In this document: positions 32,432-40,835 of the stretch, piece after piece
How the letters are laid out: every line of letters starts with the position of its first letter
Numbering within the stretch: position 1 is the stretch's first letter
Source: Acidimicrobiia bacterium
GTDB taxonomy: Bacteria; Actinomycetota; Acidimicrobiia; Acidimicrobiales; JANYDT01
Direction: 5' to 3'
Length of the DNA stretch: 47,192 nucleotides
Assembly: GCA_025359845.1 (NCBI GenBank)
Contig: JANYDT010000112.1
Span: 1-47,192 of the forward strand
Made by a program: the position numbers and the translations under genes
Notes under the pieces: model-generated
Told to the model about the DNA's origin: nothing
What the model saw: the letters and a program-made list of their open reading frames with translations, nothing else
Databases searched by the model: none

Positions 32432-33268
32432 ATGTCGAACCCGTCTTTCCATCGTCGGTTCGTGCGCCCCCTGGTCCACGCCGCTTCGATCGGCGTCGAC
32501 AAGGTCGCGGCGCCTCGACCGGGGGTGACATTCTTGATCTACCACCGGGTCGGAGCGACGACGCCGTCGCCGGTCGACCTGAAGACACCGAGCTTTCGGT
32601 CACAGATGGCGGTGCTCGCCGGGCGCAACTCGGTTATCTCCATCGACGAGGCCGTGAAACTCCTCGCCAGCCAGGGTCGGGCCGATGACGGCCACAAGGT
32701 GGTCATCACCTTCGATGACGGCACCCGGGATTGGTCGGAGGTGGTGCTACCGATACTGGCGGAGTTCCAGTTACCGGCGGTATTCTACGTAGCGACCGCC
32801 TTCGTCGACGAGCAGCGCCCCTTTCCCCGTGATGGCCGTCCGATCTCGTGGGCCGGCGTGCGTGAGCTGGTCGATTCGGGGCTCGGCACCATCGGCTCAC
32901 ACACTCACACCCATCCGATGCTCGATCGCGTTACCGTCGCCGACGCCGAAAGAGAACTCGATCAATCGGTGGGCCTCATCCAGGACCGTCTGGGGGTTGC
33001 GGCCGGCCACTTCGCCTACCCCCGGGCCGTTAGGGGCAGCCCTGCGGTCGAGGCTGTGGTGCGTGATCGGTTCAAGTCCGCCGTTGTGGCCGGTGGCCGG
33101 GCCAACCCATGGTCGTCCAGTGATCTGCACCGTTTGATGCGCACACCGGTGCACGGAGACGACCCGCTGGCGGTCGTGGCCCGGAAGGCGGCCGGCGGCT
33201 TGCGCTTGGAAGGACGGCTCCGCGAGGGCCTTGACGCCGTTCGTTACCGGGCCAATAGGGATCGGTAA
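32432..33268 (+). CDS. Polysaccharide deacetylase (NodB homology, CE4)
   Basis: About 278 residues from ATG 32432 (ATG 32399 possible). FLIYHRVGA leads in, then the NodB-domain motif 1 VVITFDDGTRDWSEVVLPIL, where TFDDG supplies the catalytic base and metal Asp. Motif 2 GSHTHTHPMLD carries the metal His pair (H-x3-H spacing), and FAYPRAVRGS corresponds to motif 3. AVFYVATAFVDE is typical of the family. It should remove N-acetyl or O-acetyl groups from a polysaccharide or precursor. There is no signal peptide; the N-terminus is basic, so action at the cytoplasmic side or export by another route is open. The 3' end overlaps the next gene by 25 bases in antisense. Confidence 0.9.
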   Translation: MSNPSFHRRFVRPLVHAASIGVDKVAAPRPGVTFLIYHRVGATTPSPVDLKTPSFRSQMAVLAGRNSVISIDEAVKLLASQGRADDGHKVVITFDDGTRDWSEVVLPILAEFQLPAVFYVATAFVDEQRPFPRDGRPISWAGVRELVDSGLGTIGSHTHTHPMLDRVTVADAERELDQSVGLIQDRLGVAAGHFAYPRAVRGSPAVEAVVRDRFKSAVVAGGRANPWSSSDLHRLMRTPVHGDDPLAVVARKAAGGLRLEGRLREGLDAVRYRANRDR

Positions 33269-34365
33269 TGGGCCTCGACGATCCGCGTGGCCGCGATGGC
33301 GTCGTAAGCCGCGGCGCGCCTCGCCGATGCGACGCCCATCCGCAGGCGAGCCGGTTCATCGGTGCTGACCCGCAAGATGGCGTCGGCTAATTCGTCAGGA
33401 TCGCGGGGCTCGACGAGCAAGCCGTCGACGCCATGTTCGACATGTTCGGGAAGGCCCCCGACTCGCGTCACGACGACCGGCAGCCCTAGGGCCCGTGCCT
33501 CCATCAAAGCCACGGGCAGCCCTTCGTGGATTGACGCAAGGGTGAAGACGTCAAAGCCGCTCATGATCCGCGTCGCGTCAGGCCGGTACCCTAAGAGTCG
33601 AAAGCGATCGCCGAGGCGCAATTGTTGATGTCGGGCCATTATCTCGGCCTCGAGCGGTCCTTGGCCCACCGCTATGAACCAGACGTTCGGGGCGACGTCG
33701 AGTACGCCGCGGGCGCACTGAAGCAGGTTGGGATAGTCCTTCTGCGCTCGGTAGTTGGCCACCGTTCCGACCACCACCGCGTCATCGGGCAGCCCCAATT
33801 CGCGGCGAACGGCGATGCGTTGCCCGCGTTGCGCCGAGACGCCAGCCAGGTCGATGCCGTGCACGACGGTGGTGACCGACGCCTGCTTCGAGGGCGGCAT
33901 GGACGCGCGTACAGGCTCGGAGACGGCCAGATGATCGTCGTCAAGACCGAATGTGACGCTATTGAGAAACCGCGTCGCGGAGCCGAAAGAGTCCCAGGTG
34001 TTGTGTTCGGTCGAAATCAGCGCGGGACGGGCGCCGCGGGGCAATGTCTTGACCGTCAGTCGGGCGAGAGCGGCCACCAGCGGCGAGTGGCAATGCACGA
34101 TTGCCGGACGGGACGAACGCAGCCGTCGACGAAGATGGGCGAGCCACCGCAGATCCCACGACCGGCGGCCGCGCAAGCAAGTGGTCTCGACTCCAGCGGC
34201 TTCGAGGGCGGCCACCAGATGGGTCTTGTCAGGACGCAGGTAGGCCGTCTGATAACGGAAGAAGCGGTGATCGGCCGCTCGGGCATGGGCGACCAGCAGC
34301 TGCTCCATTCCGCCCGGCCCGAGGCCTTTTGCCAGCCAGAGAACATCGACACGGGCCACGCCCAC
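33244..34365 (-). CDS. Family 4 glycosyltransferase
   Basis: About 373 residues. The start is GTG 34365 (GTG 34359 equally possible): MGVARVDVLWLAKGLGPGGM gives the GT4 N-terminal strand and Gly-rich loop. PAIVHCHSPLVAALARL and VVHGIDLAGVSAQRG follow. The donor half has VVVGTVANYRAQKDYPNLL, FIAVGQGPLEAEI, RFRLLGYRPDATRIMSGFDV and SIHEGLPVALMEARALGLPV with Glu-x7-Glu, then TRVGGLPEHVEHGVDGLLVE. The first 28 codons of the longer frame are dropped as unlike the family. It starts divergently from the methyltransferase-like gene and converges on the deacetylase gene. Confidence 0.92.
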   Translation of the reverse strand: MGVARVDVLWLAKGLGPGGMEQLLVAHARAADHRFFRYQTAYLRPDKTHLVAALEAAGVETTCLRGRRSWDLRWLAHLRRRLRSSRPAIVHCHSPLVAALARLTVKTLPRGARPALISTEHNTWDSFGSATRFLNSVTFGLDDDHLAVSEPVRASMPPSKQASVTTVVHGIDLAGVSAQRGQRIAVRRELGLPDDAVVVGTVANYRAQKDYPNLLQCARGVLDVAPNVWFIAVGQGPLEAEIMARHQQLRLGDRFRLLGYRPDATRIMSGFDVFTLASIHEGLPVALMEARALGLPVVVTRVGGLPEHVEHGVDGLLVEPRDPDELADAILRVSTDEPARLRMGVASARRAAAYDAIAATRIVEAHYRSLLAR

Positions 34366-34435
34366 GGAGACCTCATCGGGGGGGCTGAGCACGGGATCAG
34401 CCTTCCACGTGCGCTGGCGCGCTAGAAAAGGGCTG

Positions 34436-35134
34436 GTGGGCGTGCCCAATTTCGAGGCCGACCGGTTGGCCGGAGTTGACGAGTACGTCGAACGCGCCCG
34501 TCAGTCGATCCCCGGACGCGACGCGATTTTCGCCATTGCTCTGGCCGCACTCGACGCACGGGTTCCGCCTGGCGGCCGGGTTCTCGTGGTCGGGGCGGGG
34601 GGCGGCGAGGAAGTCGTGACGCTGGCGACCGCGCACCCGGACTGGGCGATCACCGGAGTCGACCCGTCGGCCCCAATGCTCGATCTTGCCCGTCGCCGCG
34701 TCGTCGCCGCCGGGATGGAGGCCACGGTGCGACTGGTCCACGGCACGGTCGAGGTACTGCCGCCGGTACTTTCGGAGCGGTTCGACGCGGCGACGTGCAT
34801 TCTCGTCGCCCACTTCGTGCCTGACGATGGCCGTCGGGCCGCGTTCTACGCATCCATCCGGTCGCGGTTGACGACCGGCGGATCATTGGTGCTGGTGTCG
34901 GGGGCGCGCCACCGTTCCGACCTGGTCTTCGATGTGCACGTCGAAACTTGGCGCCACTACGCAGCCATGCGTGGCGCCGAGCCTGAACTGCTCGATCAGA
35001 TGGTGGCGAATGCGCTGGTGATGCCCATGCTTTCGGAGGAAAGGGAGATCGACCTTCTACGGATTGCCGGCTTCTCTTCGGTAGTACGGATATACCAGGC
35101 GTTACTGTTCACCGGCTGGCTGGCGCTGGCGTAA
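34436..35134 (+). CDS. SAM-dependent methyltransferase, class I
   Basis: About 232 residues from GTG 34436 (GTG 34442 is the alternative, better spaced from AAAAGGG). The Rossmann-type SAM site is clear: motif I RVLVVGAGGGEEVVTLATA, motif II ITGVDPSAPMLDLARRR with the acidic ribose-binding residue, and motif III/post-I VRLVHGTVEVLPPVLSERFDAATCILV. A C-terminal helical part (FYASIRSRLTTGGSLVLVSG) continues the fold. It probably methylates a sugar or lipid intermediate of the locus. It ends 9 bases before the stop of the convergent asparagine-synthetase-like gene. Target unknown. Confidence 0.88.
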   Translation: MGVPNFEADRLAGVDEYVERARQSIPGRDAIFAIALAALDARVPPGGRVLVVGAGGGEEVVTLATAHPDWAITGVDPSAPMLDLARRRVVAAGMEATVRLVHGTVEVLPPVLSERFDAATCILVAHFVPDDGRRAAFYASIRSRLTTGGSLVLVSGARHRSDLVFDVHVETWRHYAAMRGAEPELLDQMVANALVMPMLSEEREIDLLRIAGFSSVVRIYQALLFTGWLALA

Positions 35135-35143
35135 CCCATTCGG

Positions 35144-37075
35144 TCAAATGCGGCGGGTTCGTTGGGCTTCAAACCAACTGGTGAACATCAATACCGACCA
35201 CAACCGATAGTCCCAATTGCGAGAACCGTTGAGGTGCTCCTTCCAATGGCGGGCCACGATCTGGGGGTCGAGCCACCCGTCATCGTGCAGTCGGCGAGGC
35301 GACAGCAGCTCTTCGGCCCATGGCCGCAACGGTCCCCGAAGCCAGGCCCCGATCGGTGGGTCGAAACCCATTTTCGGACGGTCGACGATGGTCGAGGGCA
35401 CGAACCGATGCAACACTTCACGCACGACCCGCTTGCCTTGTCCGGCCTGCACCTTCGCCTCGAGGGGCAGCGACCACGCCCACTCGATGATGCGATGATC
35501 GAGAAACGGCACCCGCACTTCCAAGCCCACCGCCATACTGGCCCGATCGACTTTGGTCAGCATCTGGTCGGGCAGCACGATCTTGGTATCGAGCCACAGC
35601 ATCGACTCGATCGGTGACAGGTCGACGGTCGGGACGGGCGGCAGCGCCAAGGGCCGAACCAATGGCAATTCGTCGGCCGGCCAGATGGCGACCATACGTT
35701 CCCACGCCTGGCCGGTGTCGCTGCGCAGGACCAGACCGAGCTTTTGCACCTTGTCGCCCGCGTTGGGTACGCGGAAGCGGGTTGGCAACATCCGCGCGCC
35801 CCGATCGATCATCTTCGGAGGGGCCTGCATCAGGATCCGGCCCATGGCGCGACGCACGGGGCCGGGAAGCCGCCTTGACTTACGCCAAACGTTGGCGCCA
35901 TGGACATGACGGTTATAGCCGCCAAAGGCCTCGTCGCTACCGTCGCCGGACAGGCTCACCGTGAGCCCTGAGCGCACCTCCCGACACAGCAACACCGACG
36001 GGAGCATCGACGGGTCGGCGAACGGCTCGTCGTAGATCGTGGCGAGCTGCGGGATGGTCTCCAGCGCGTCGCGTGCGGTGAGATCGATCAGGTGGTGGTC
36101 GGTACCGAGGTGGGCCGCGACTGCTCCAGCCGCCTCCGACTCATCGAAGCCAATGTCGGGCATACGCACGGTGAAGGTCCGCAACGACCGGGTGGAGTGC
36201 TGTTGGGCGAGGGCGGCCACAAGGGAGGAGTCGACTCCACCGGACAAGAAGGCGCCGAGGGGAACCTCGGAGGTGAGGCGGATGCGCACAGAGTCGCTGA
36301 GGAGTGACTCAAGGCGATCGGCCGCGTCGACAGGGACGGGCGATGCCCGATCGGTCTTGCGCCGGGCTTCGGTCGTGGCGAGCGACCACCACGTGTGAAG
36401 CGAGGTCGCAAGTCGCGGGCTCGCCGTGACCTCGAGCAGTGTCCCGGGGGCGAGCTGGTGGACACCTTTCCAAATCGAGCCGGGATGCGGAACGAACGAC
36501 CAGTGGAGGAAGGCGGTCACGGCATTCTCGTCCAGATCCTCAGCAAAACCGGGGAGTTGACGCAGCGCCCTGAGTTCGCTGGCAAAGGCGAAGACTCCCT
36601 CGTGCTGTGTGTAATAGAGGGGTTTTTCGCCGAGGCGATCGCGGGCGAGGGTCAGCGTCTGGCGCTCGCGGTCCCACACCGAGAGCGCGAACATTCCGTT
36701 CAGCTGTTCGAGGGTCGTCGCCAACCCCCACGCATGGATGGCCTCGACCAAGACCTCGGTATCGCTGGCCCCCCTAAAACGGACTCCGGCGCGACTGAGG
36801 CGCCGGCGGATCTCTTGGTAGTTGTAGATCTGGCCGTTGAAACTGACGACGATTCTACCGCCGGCCGACATCATCGGCTGCGCTCCCAAGCTCGAGAGAT
36901 CGACGATCGCCAAGCGCCGATGGCCGAGCCCGACGCCGGCCTCGGTGTCGAACCACGTGCCCGCGCTGTCGGGCCCCCGATGCGCCAGCGAGCCGCTCAT
37001 GGCCGCTATAGAACTCTCGTGATCGGACGCGCGCCATCGGTGGCCCGGGTCAAAGAGCCCTGTTATTCCACACAT
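35144..37075 (-). CDS. asnB: Glutamine-dependent asparagine synthetase-like amidotransferase
   Basis: A 643-residue protein. The start ATG 37075 gives MCGITGLFDP, placing the glutaminase nucleophile Cys2 at the N-terminus. SGSLAHRGPDSAG and FNGQIYNYQEIRRRL belong to the class II amidotransferase domain. The synthetase domain has the PPi-loop LGAFLSGGVDSSLVAALA, TFTVRMPDIGFDESEAA and SLSGDGSDEAFGGYNRH. Length matches AsnB. In surface-polysaccharide loci such enzymes often amidate uronic-acid or acyl carboxylates rather than make free asparagine, which would suit the UDP-sugar dehydrogenase at 41966-43231; that role is inferred. It diverges from the PglF-PglE fusion gene with only 74 bases between. 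Confidence 0.93.
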   Translation of the reverse strand: MCGITGLFDPGHRWRASDHESSIAAMSGSLAHRGPDSAGTWFDTEAGVGLGHRRLAIVDLSSLGAQPMMSAGGRIVVSFNGQIYNYQEIRRRLSRAGVRFRGASDTEVLVEAIHAWGLATTLEQLNGMFALSVWDRERQTLTLARDRLGEKPLYYTQHEGVFAFASELRALRQLPGFAEDLDENAVTAFLHWSFVPHPGSIWKGVHQLAPGTLLEVTASPRLATSLHTWWSLATTEARRKTDRASPVPVDAADRLESLLSDSVRIRLTSEVPLGAFLSGGVDSSLVAALAQQHSTRSLRTFTVRMPDIGFDESEAAGAVAAHLGTDHHLIDLTARDALETIPQLATIYDEPFADPSMLPSVLLCREVRSGLTVSLSGDGSDEAFGGYNRHVHGANVWRKSRRLPGPVRRAMGRILMQAPPKMIDRGARMLPTRFRVPNAGDKVQKLGLVLRSDTGQAWERMVAIWPADELPLVRPLALPPVPTVDLSPIESMLWLDTKIVLPDQMLTKVDRASMAVGLEVRVPFLDHRIIEWAWSLPLEAKVQAGQGKRVVREVLHRFVPSTIVDRPKMGFDPPIGAWLRGPLRPWAEELLSPRRLHDDGWLDPQIVARHWKEHLNGSRNWDYRLWSVLMFTSWFEAQRTRRI

Positions 37076-37149
37076 CGTCTCGGGATCCACCCTACCGGGG
37101 CAGAACACCCTTACGATGCGCCCGTGCAGGACTATAGGAGCGCGCCGGA

Positions 37150-40128
37150 ATGAAGCCTTCGCGCGCCGTCCTGATCCATCGGTTGACGCCGTTTGTGCAA
37201 GCGCTTCTCGACGGGGTGGCATGGGCCGCGGCCCTCCTCTTGGCGGTGTGGCTGCGCCAGGGTTTCCGCCTTGATGTCGGTTCTGGTCGCCTTGCCTTTG
37301 CCGCCCTGAGTGGTCTCATTCTTGTTGTGACCGGTCTCGCGGTCGGCCTGTACCGCCGGCGTTGGCGATTCGGCAGCTTCGACGAAGTGGCGGCGCTCGC
37401 TCGCGTCGCGTTGTTGGCGACGAGTGCCATTTATGTTCTCATGGCCCGCACTCGGGTGCGGCCCGCTGTCGTGCCCGAGAGCGCGCCGATCGTTGCGGGG
37501 TTCTTAGGGCTCGTTCTGATGGCCGGTGTCCGTTACAGCTTTCGGCTGTTCAACGAACGTCGGCTGCGGACCGAAAGCGGCGCCACCACGCCCGTTCTAG
37601 TTTGGGGGGCCGGTGACGGTGGCGCCGAGGTAATTGCTTCGATGTTTCGCGACCCGAAGCAGACCTATCGTCCCGTCGGAATAATTGATGATGACCGTTC
37701 GAAGCGCCGTCTGAGTATAAACGGCGTGAGGGTGCTCGGCGATCGGCGCGATCTCGGCACCGCGTTGGCTGCGACCGGAGCGAAGACGCTTCTGATCGCC
37801 ATTCCCAGCGCGGACACGGCGCTGTTGTCCGAGCTCACTTCGTTGGTCGTGGCCGAGGCCCCGGGTATTCCCGTCAAGGTCCTTCCCGCAATCGGTGAGA
37901 GATTCGAGTTGGCTACGGGCCCGATCGCGTCGGTCTCGAACATTCGCGACATCTCCGAAAGCGACCTGCTCGGGCGCCACACGGTAGCCATCGACTTGGC
38001 CGCGGTCGCGCAGTATGTACGCGGCAAGCGAGTGCTGATCACGGGTGCGGGCGGAAGCATCGGCTCGGAGCTGTCGCGCCAGATCCACGGCTTCTCTCCA
38101 GCTGCGTTGCTTTTGCTCGATCGCGATGAATCGGCGCTGCACGGAGTCCAACTGTCGATCGACGGGCGCGGACTGCTCGATTCGGACTCGCTCGTTTTGG
38201 CTGACATCCGCGATCGCGAGGCCATCATGAAGGTCTTCGCCGAGCGGCGCCCGCAAGTGGTTTTTCACGCTGCCGCGTTGAAACATTTACCGCTGCTGGA
38301 ACGCCATCCCGGGGAAGCTGTCCAGTCGAACGTGTTCGGCACGTTGAACGTGCTCGACGCCGCGGTTCGTCACGGTGTGGAGCGGTTCGTGAATATTTCC
38401 ACGGATAAGGCCGCCAACCCGGTGAGCGTGCTGGGATGGTCGAAGCGCATCTCTGAACGCATTTGTGCACATATGGCCAATACGGCCGCCACAGGGACGT
38501 ATCTATCGGTGCGGTTCGGCAATGTGCTGGGTAGTCGCGGGAGCATGCTCACATCGTTTCAGAAGCAAATTGATTCCGGTGGTCCCGTCACCGTCACCGA
38601 TGCCGAGATGACTCGGTATTTCATGACGGTACGGGAGGCGGTGCAGCTGGTTGTCCAGGCCGGAGCCATCGGTCGACCCGGCGAAGCACTCGTACTCGAT
38701 ATGGGTGCGCCTGTGCGCATCAACGATGTCGCCCGGCTTTTGATCGGGCGCTCGGGGAAAGCGATCCGCATTCAGTACACGGGCGCCCGACCTGGCGAAA
38801 AAATTCATGAAGACCTGTTCGGCGACAATGAAGTCGGCGAGCGCCCCTTTCACCCATTATTGAGCCATGTGACGGTGCCGCCGCTCGATCCGGCGGTGCT
38901 CAAGGATCTCAACCCAGAAGACGGCGACGAAAAAATTATCAATATCATGGCCACCCTGTGTGCCTTTGAATCGGCCGGCCCACACCGCCGCTCTGGCGTC
39001 TCGATTCGTCGGCCCCGAGTGCTTCTGTCTCCGCCGTACGTGGGCACGAGCGAACGCCGGTTGATCAACGAGGCGATCGATTCGAACTGGATCGCGCCGG
39101 TTGGTCCCGCTATCGAGGTCTTTGAAGACGAGATGGCCGCCACGGTCGGCGTCGACCACGCGGTAGCTTTGTCGAGCGGGACGGCCGCGCTGCATCTCGG
39201 ACTGTTGGCCCTCGGCGTAGGATGGGGCGACAGGGTACTGGTGTCGAGCTTTACCTTCGCCGCGGCCGCCAATGCGGTGGCGTATTGCGGGGCGGAGCCG
39301 GTATTCCTCGACAGCGAACGCGACCGCTGGCAGGTTGATCCGGAGTTGGTGGCGGCCGAATTGGAGCGGCGTGACCGCAAGCCTCCGAGCGTTCTCTTGG
39401 CCACCGATCTGTACGGGATCACCCCCGACTATGAACGCTTACGTACCATCTGCGACCGCTACGGGGTGGCCATTCTCGAAGACGCAGCCGAGGCGCTCGG
39501 CACCTATGATCGCGGTCGTCCGGCAGGGTCATTCGGAGCTGTCGGGGTGTTGTCATTCAACGGCAACAAGATCATCACCACCAGTGGCGGAGGAATGCTG
39601 GTCACCGACGATGCCGCTATCGCCAGTCGGGTTCGACATCTGGCCACTCAAGCCCGCGAACCAGTTGCCCATTACGAGCATCGTGACATAGGCTTCAACT
39701 ACCGAATGAGCAATCTTTTGGCGGCCTTTGGACGGGGTCAACTCGAAACCCTTCCGGATCGTGTGGCCGACCGGCGCGCCATCGACCAGCGCTATCGCGA
39801 CGCGTTGTGCGATCTTCCGGGGGTCGGGTTCGCGCCGCGACCGCCGGGTCTTTCGAGCAACTGTTGGCTCCCCTGCATCACCATTGATCCGGTGGCGTCG
39901 GGCACGTCGTCGGAGCGCGTGCGTTTGGCCTTGGAACGCGAAGACATCGAGAGTCGACCCCTGTGGAAGCCGATGCACCGTCAGCCCGCATTCATGACCG
40001 GCCCGAGTCGCGTTACCGGCGTTTCCGACGAACTCTTCGCCCACGGTTTGTGTTTGCCGACAGGATCAGGCCTCAGTGAGGCCACGCAGGACTTCGTCAT
40101 CGAGTCCATTCGGGCGTGCTTCGAATAG
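37150..40128 (+). CDS. Fused UDP-sugar 4,6-dehydratase (PglF/CapD type) and PLP aminotransferase (PglE/DegT type)
   Basis: A 992-residue natural fusion. Residues about 15-145 have four membrane segments (ALLDGVAWAAALLLAVWL and on). A CoA/sugar-binding-type Rossmann region follows (about 145-280), then the dehydratase VLITGAGGSIGSELSRQI (about 295-315). Its active region is NISTDKAANP (Thr418-Asp419-Lys420) then VLGWSKR, with Lys432; the residue four before it is Leu428, where PglF/WbpM-type enzymes carry Met or Tyr. From about residue 625 a DegT/DnrJ/EryC1 aminotransferase begins: VGTSERRLINEAIDSNWIAP, ALSSGTAALHLGLLALGVGW, EDAAEALG and SFNGNKIITTSGGGML with PLP Lys807. The product would be a UDP-4-amino-4,6-dideoxy sugar, made in two steps by one protein. 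No stop or start occurs at the junction. Confidence 0.93.
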   Translation: MKPSRAVLIHRLTPFVQALLDGVAWAAALLLAVWLRQGFRLDVGSGRLAFAALSGLILVVTGLAVGLYRRRWRFGSFDEVAALARVALLATSAIYVLMARTRVRPAVVPESAPIVAGFLGLVLMAGVRYSFRLFNERRLRTESGATTPVLVWGAGDGGAEVIASMFRDPKQTYRPVGIIDDDRSKRRLSINGVRVLGDRRDLGTALAATGAKTLLIAIPSADTALLSELTSLVVAEAPGIPVKVLPAIGERFELATGPIASVSNIRDISESDLLGRHTVAIDLAAVAQYVRGKRVLITGAGGSIGSELSRQIHGFSPAALLLLDRDESALHGVQLSIDGRGLLDSDSLVLADIRDREAIMKVFAERRPQVVFHAAALKHLPLLERHPGEAVQSNVFGTLNVLDAAVRHGVERFVNISTDKAANPVSVLGWSKRISERICAHMANTAATGTYLSVRFGNVLGSRGSMLTSFQKQIDSGGPVTVTDAEMTRYFMTVREAVQLVVQAGAIGRPGEALVLDMGAPVRINDVARLLIGRSGKAIRIQYTGARPGEKIHEDLFGDNEVGERPFHPLLSHVTVPPLDPAVLKDLNPEDGDEKIINIMATLCAFESAGPHRRSGVSIRRPRVLLSPPYVGTSERRLINEAIDSNWIAPVGPAIEVFEDEMAATVGVDHAVALSSGTAALHLGLLALGVGWGDRVLVSSFTFAAAANAVAYCGAEPVFLDSERDRWQVDPELVAAELERRDRKPPSVLLATDLYGITPDYERLRTICDRYGVAILEDAAEALGTYDRGRPAGSFGAVGVLSFNGNKIITTSGGGMLVTDDAAIASRVRHLATQAREPVAHYEHRDIGFNYRMSNLLAAFGRGQLETLPDRVADRRAIDQRYRDALCDLPGVGFAPRPPGLSSNCWLPCITIDPVASGTSSERVRLALEREDIESRPLWKPMHRQPAFMTGPSRVTGVSDELFAHGLCLPTGSGLSEATQDFVIESIRACFE

Positions 40129-40835
40129 TGGTCCGGACCCGCCATCGGGCGGTACGTTCGGTGGTGAAACGCACGATCGATGTGCTCGTCGCCTCGAGCG
40201 TGCTGGTGCTCAGCGCACCGGTGTTGGCCGCAGCCGTCATCGCAGTACGGGTCCGAATGGGTCGGCCCGTTTTCTTCCGTCAACCCCGGCCGGGCCTCGA
40301 GGGCCAGTTGTTCACGGCCCTCAAATTACGCACGATGACCGACGCCGTGGATGGTCACGGCCGTACGTTGAGCGATGGCGAACGGCTCACGCGTCTTGGT
40401 CGGGGGCTGCGGGCCGCCAGTATTGACGAACTGCCTCAACTGTGGAATGTCTTGCGAGGAGAAATGAGCATAGTCGGGCCGCGGCCGCTCCTGCCCGAAT
40501 ACCTTGCGCGCTATCGCGGCGCCCAAGCTCGTCGCCATGACGTGCGGCCCGGACTGACCGGGTGGGCCCAGGTCAACGGCCGCAACGAACTCGATTGGGA
40601 GCCCCGCCTCGCCATGGACGTCTGGTACGTCGACCATTGGTCGCTCCGTCTCGATCTGAGAATCCTGTGGCGCTCCATCGGTGTTCTGGTCAGACGGACG
40701 GGCACGACCGCGCCGGGTCAGGCTTCCATGCCAGTTTTCGCTCCGGTAACGCCCGGGACGGACATCGACGACCCGCTACCGACGGCCGGCTCGGGAGCCG
40801 ATCGGCGCGCCGGTTCGGCCACCACTTCGGCATAG
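40116..40835 (+). CDS. Undecaprenyl-phosphate sugar phosphotransferase (PglC-like, monotopic)
   Basis: About 239 residues from GTG 40116, overlapping the fusion gene by 13 bases (a second GTG lies at 40128). A single hydrophobic re-entrant-type segment (TIDVLVASSVLVLSAPVLAAAVIAV) follows a basic stretch. The catalytic region has PVFFRQPRPGLEG, FTALKLRTM, then the Asp-Glu dyad in IDELPQLWNVLRGEMSIVGP and RPGLTGWAQVNGRN. This is the small phosphoglycosyltransferase class that moves a sugar phosphate from UDP to undecaprenyl phosphate, the first membrane step of glycan assembly. Its position after the PglF-PglE fusion suggests a bacillosamine-type sugar. The last 118 bases are antisense to the next gene and encode a Pro/Asp/Ala-rich tail. 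Confidence 0.92.
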   Translation: MLRIVVRTRHRAVRSVVKRTIDVLVASSVLVLSAPVLAAAVIAVRVRMGRPVFFRQPRPGLEGQLFTALKLRTMTDAVDGHGRTLSDGERLTRLGRGLRAASIDELPQLWNVLRGEMSIVGPRPLLPEYLARYRGAQARRHDVRPGLTGWAQVNGRNELDWEPRLAMDVWYVDHWSLRLDLRILWRSIGVLVRRTGTTAPGQASMPVFAPVTPGTDIDDPLPTAGSGADRRAGSATTSA

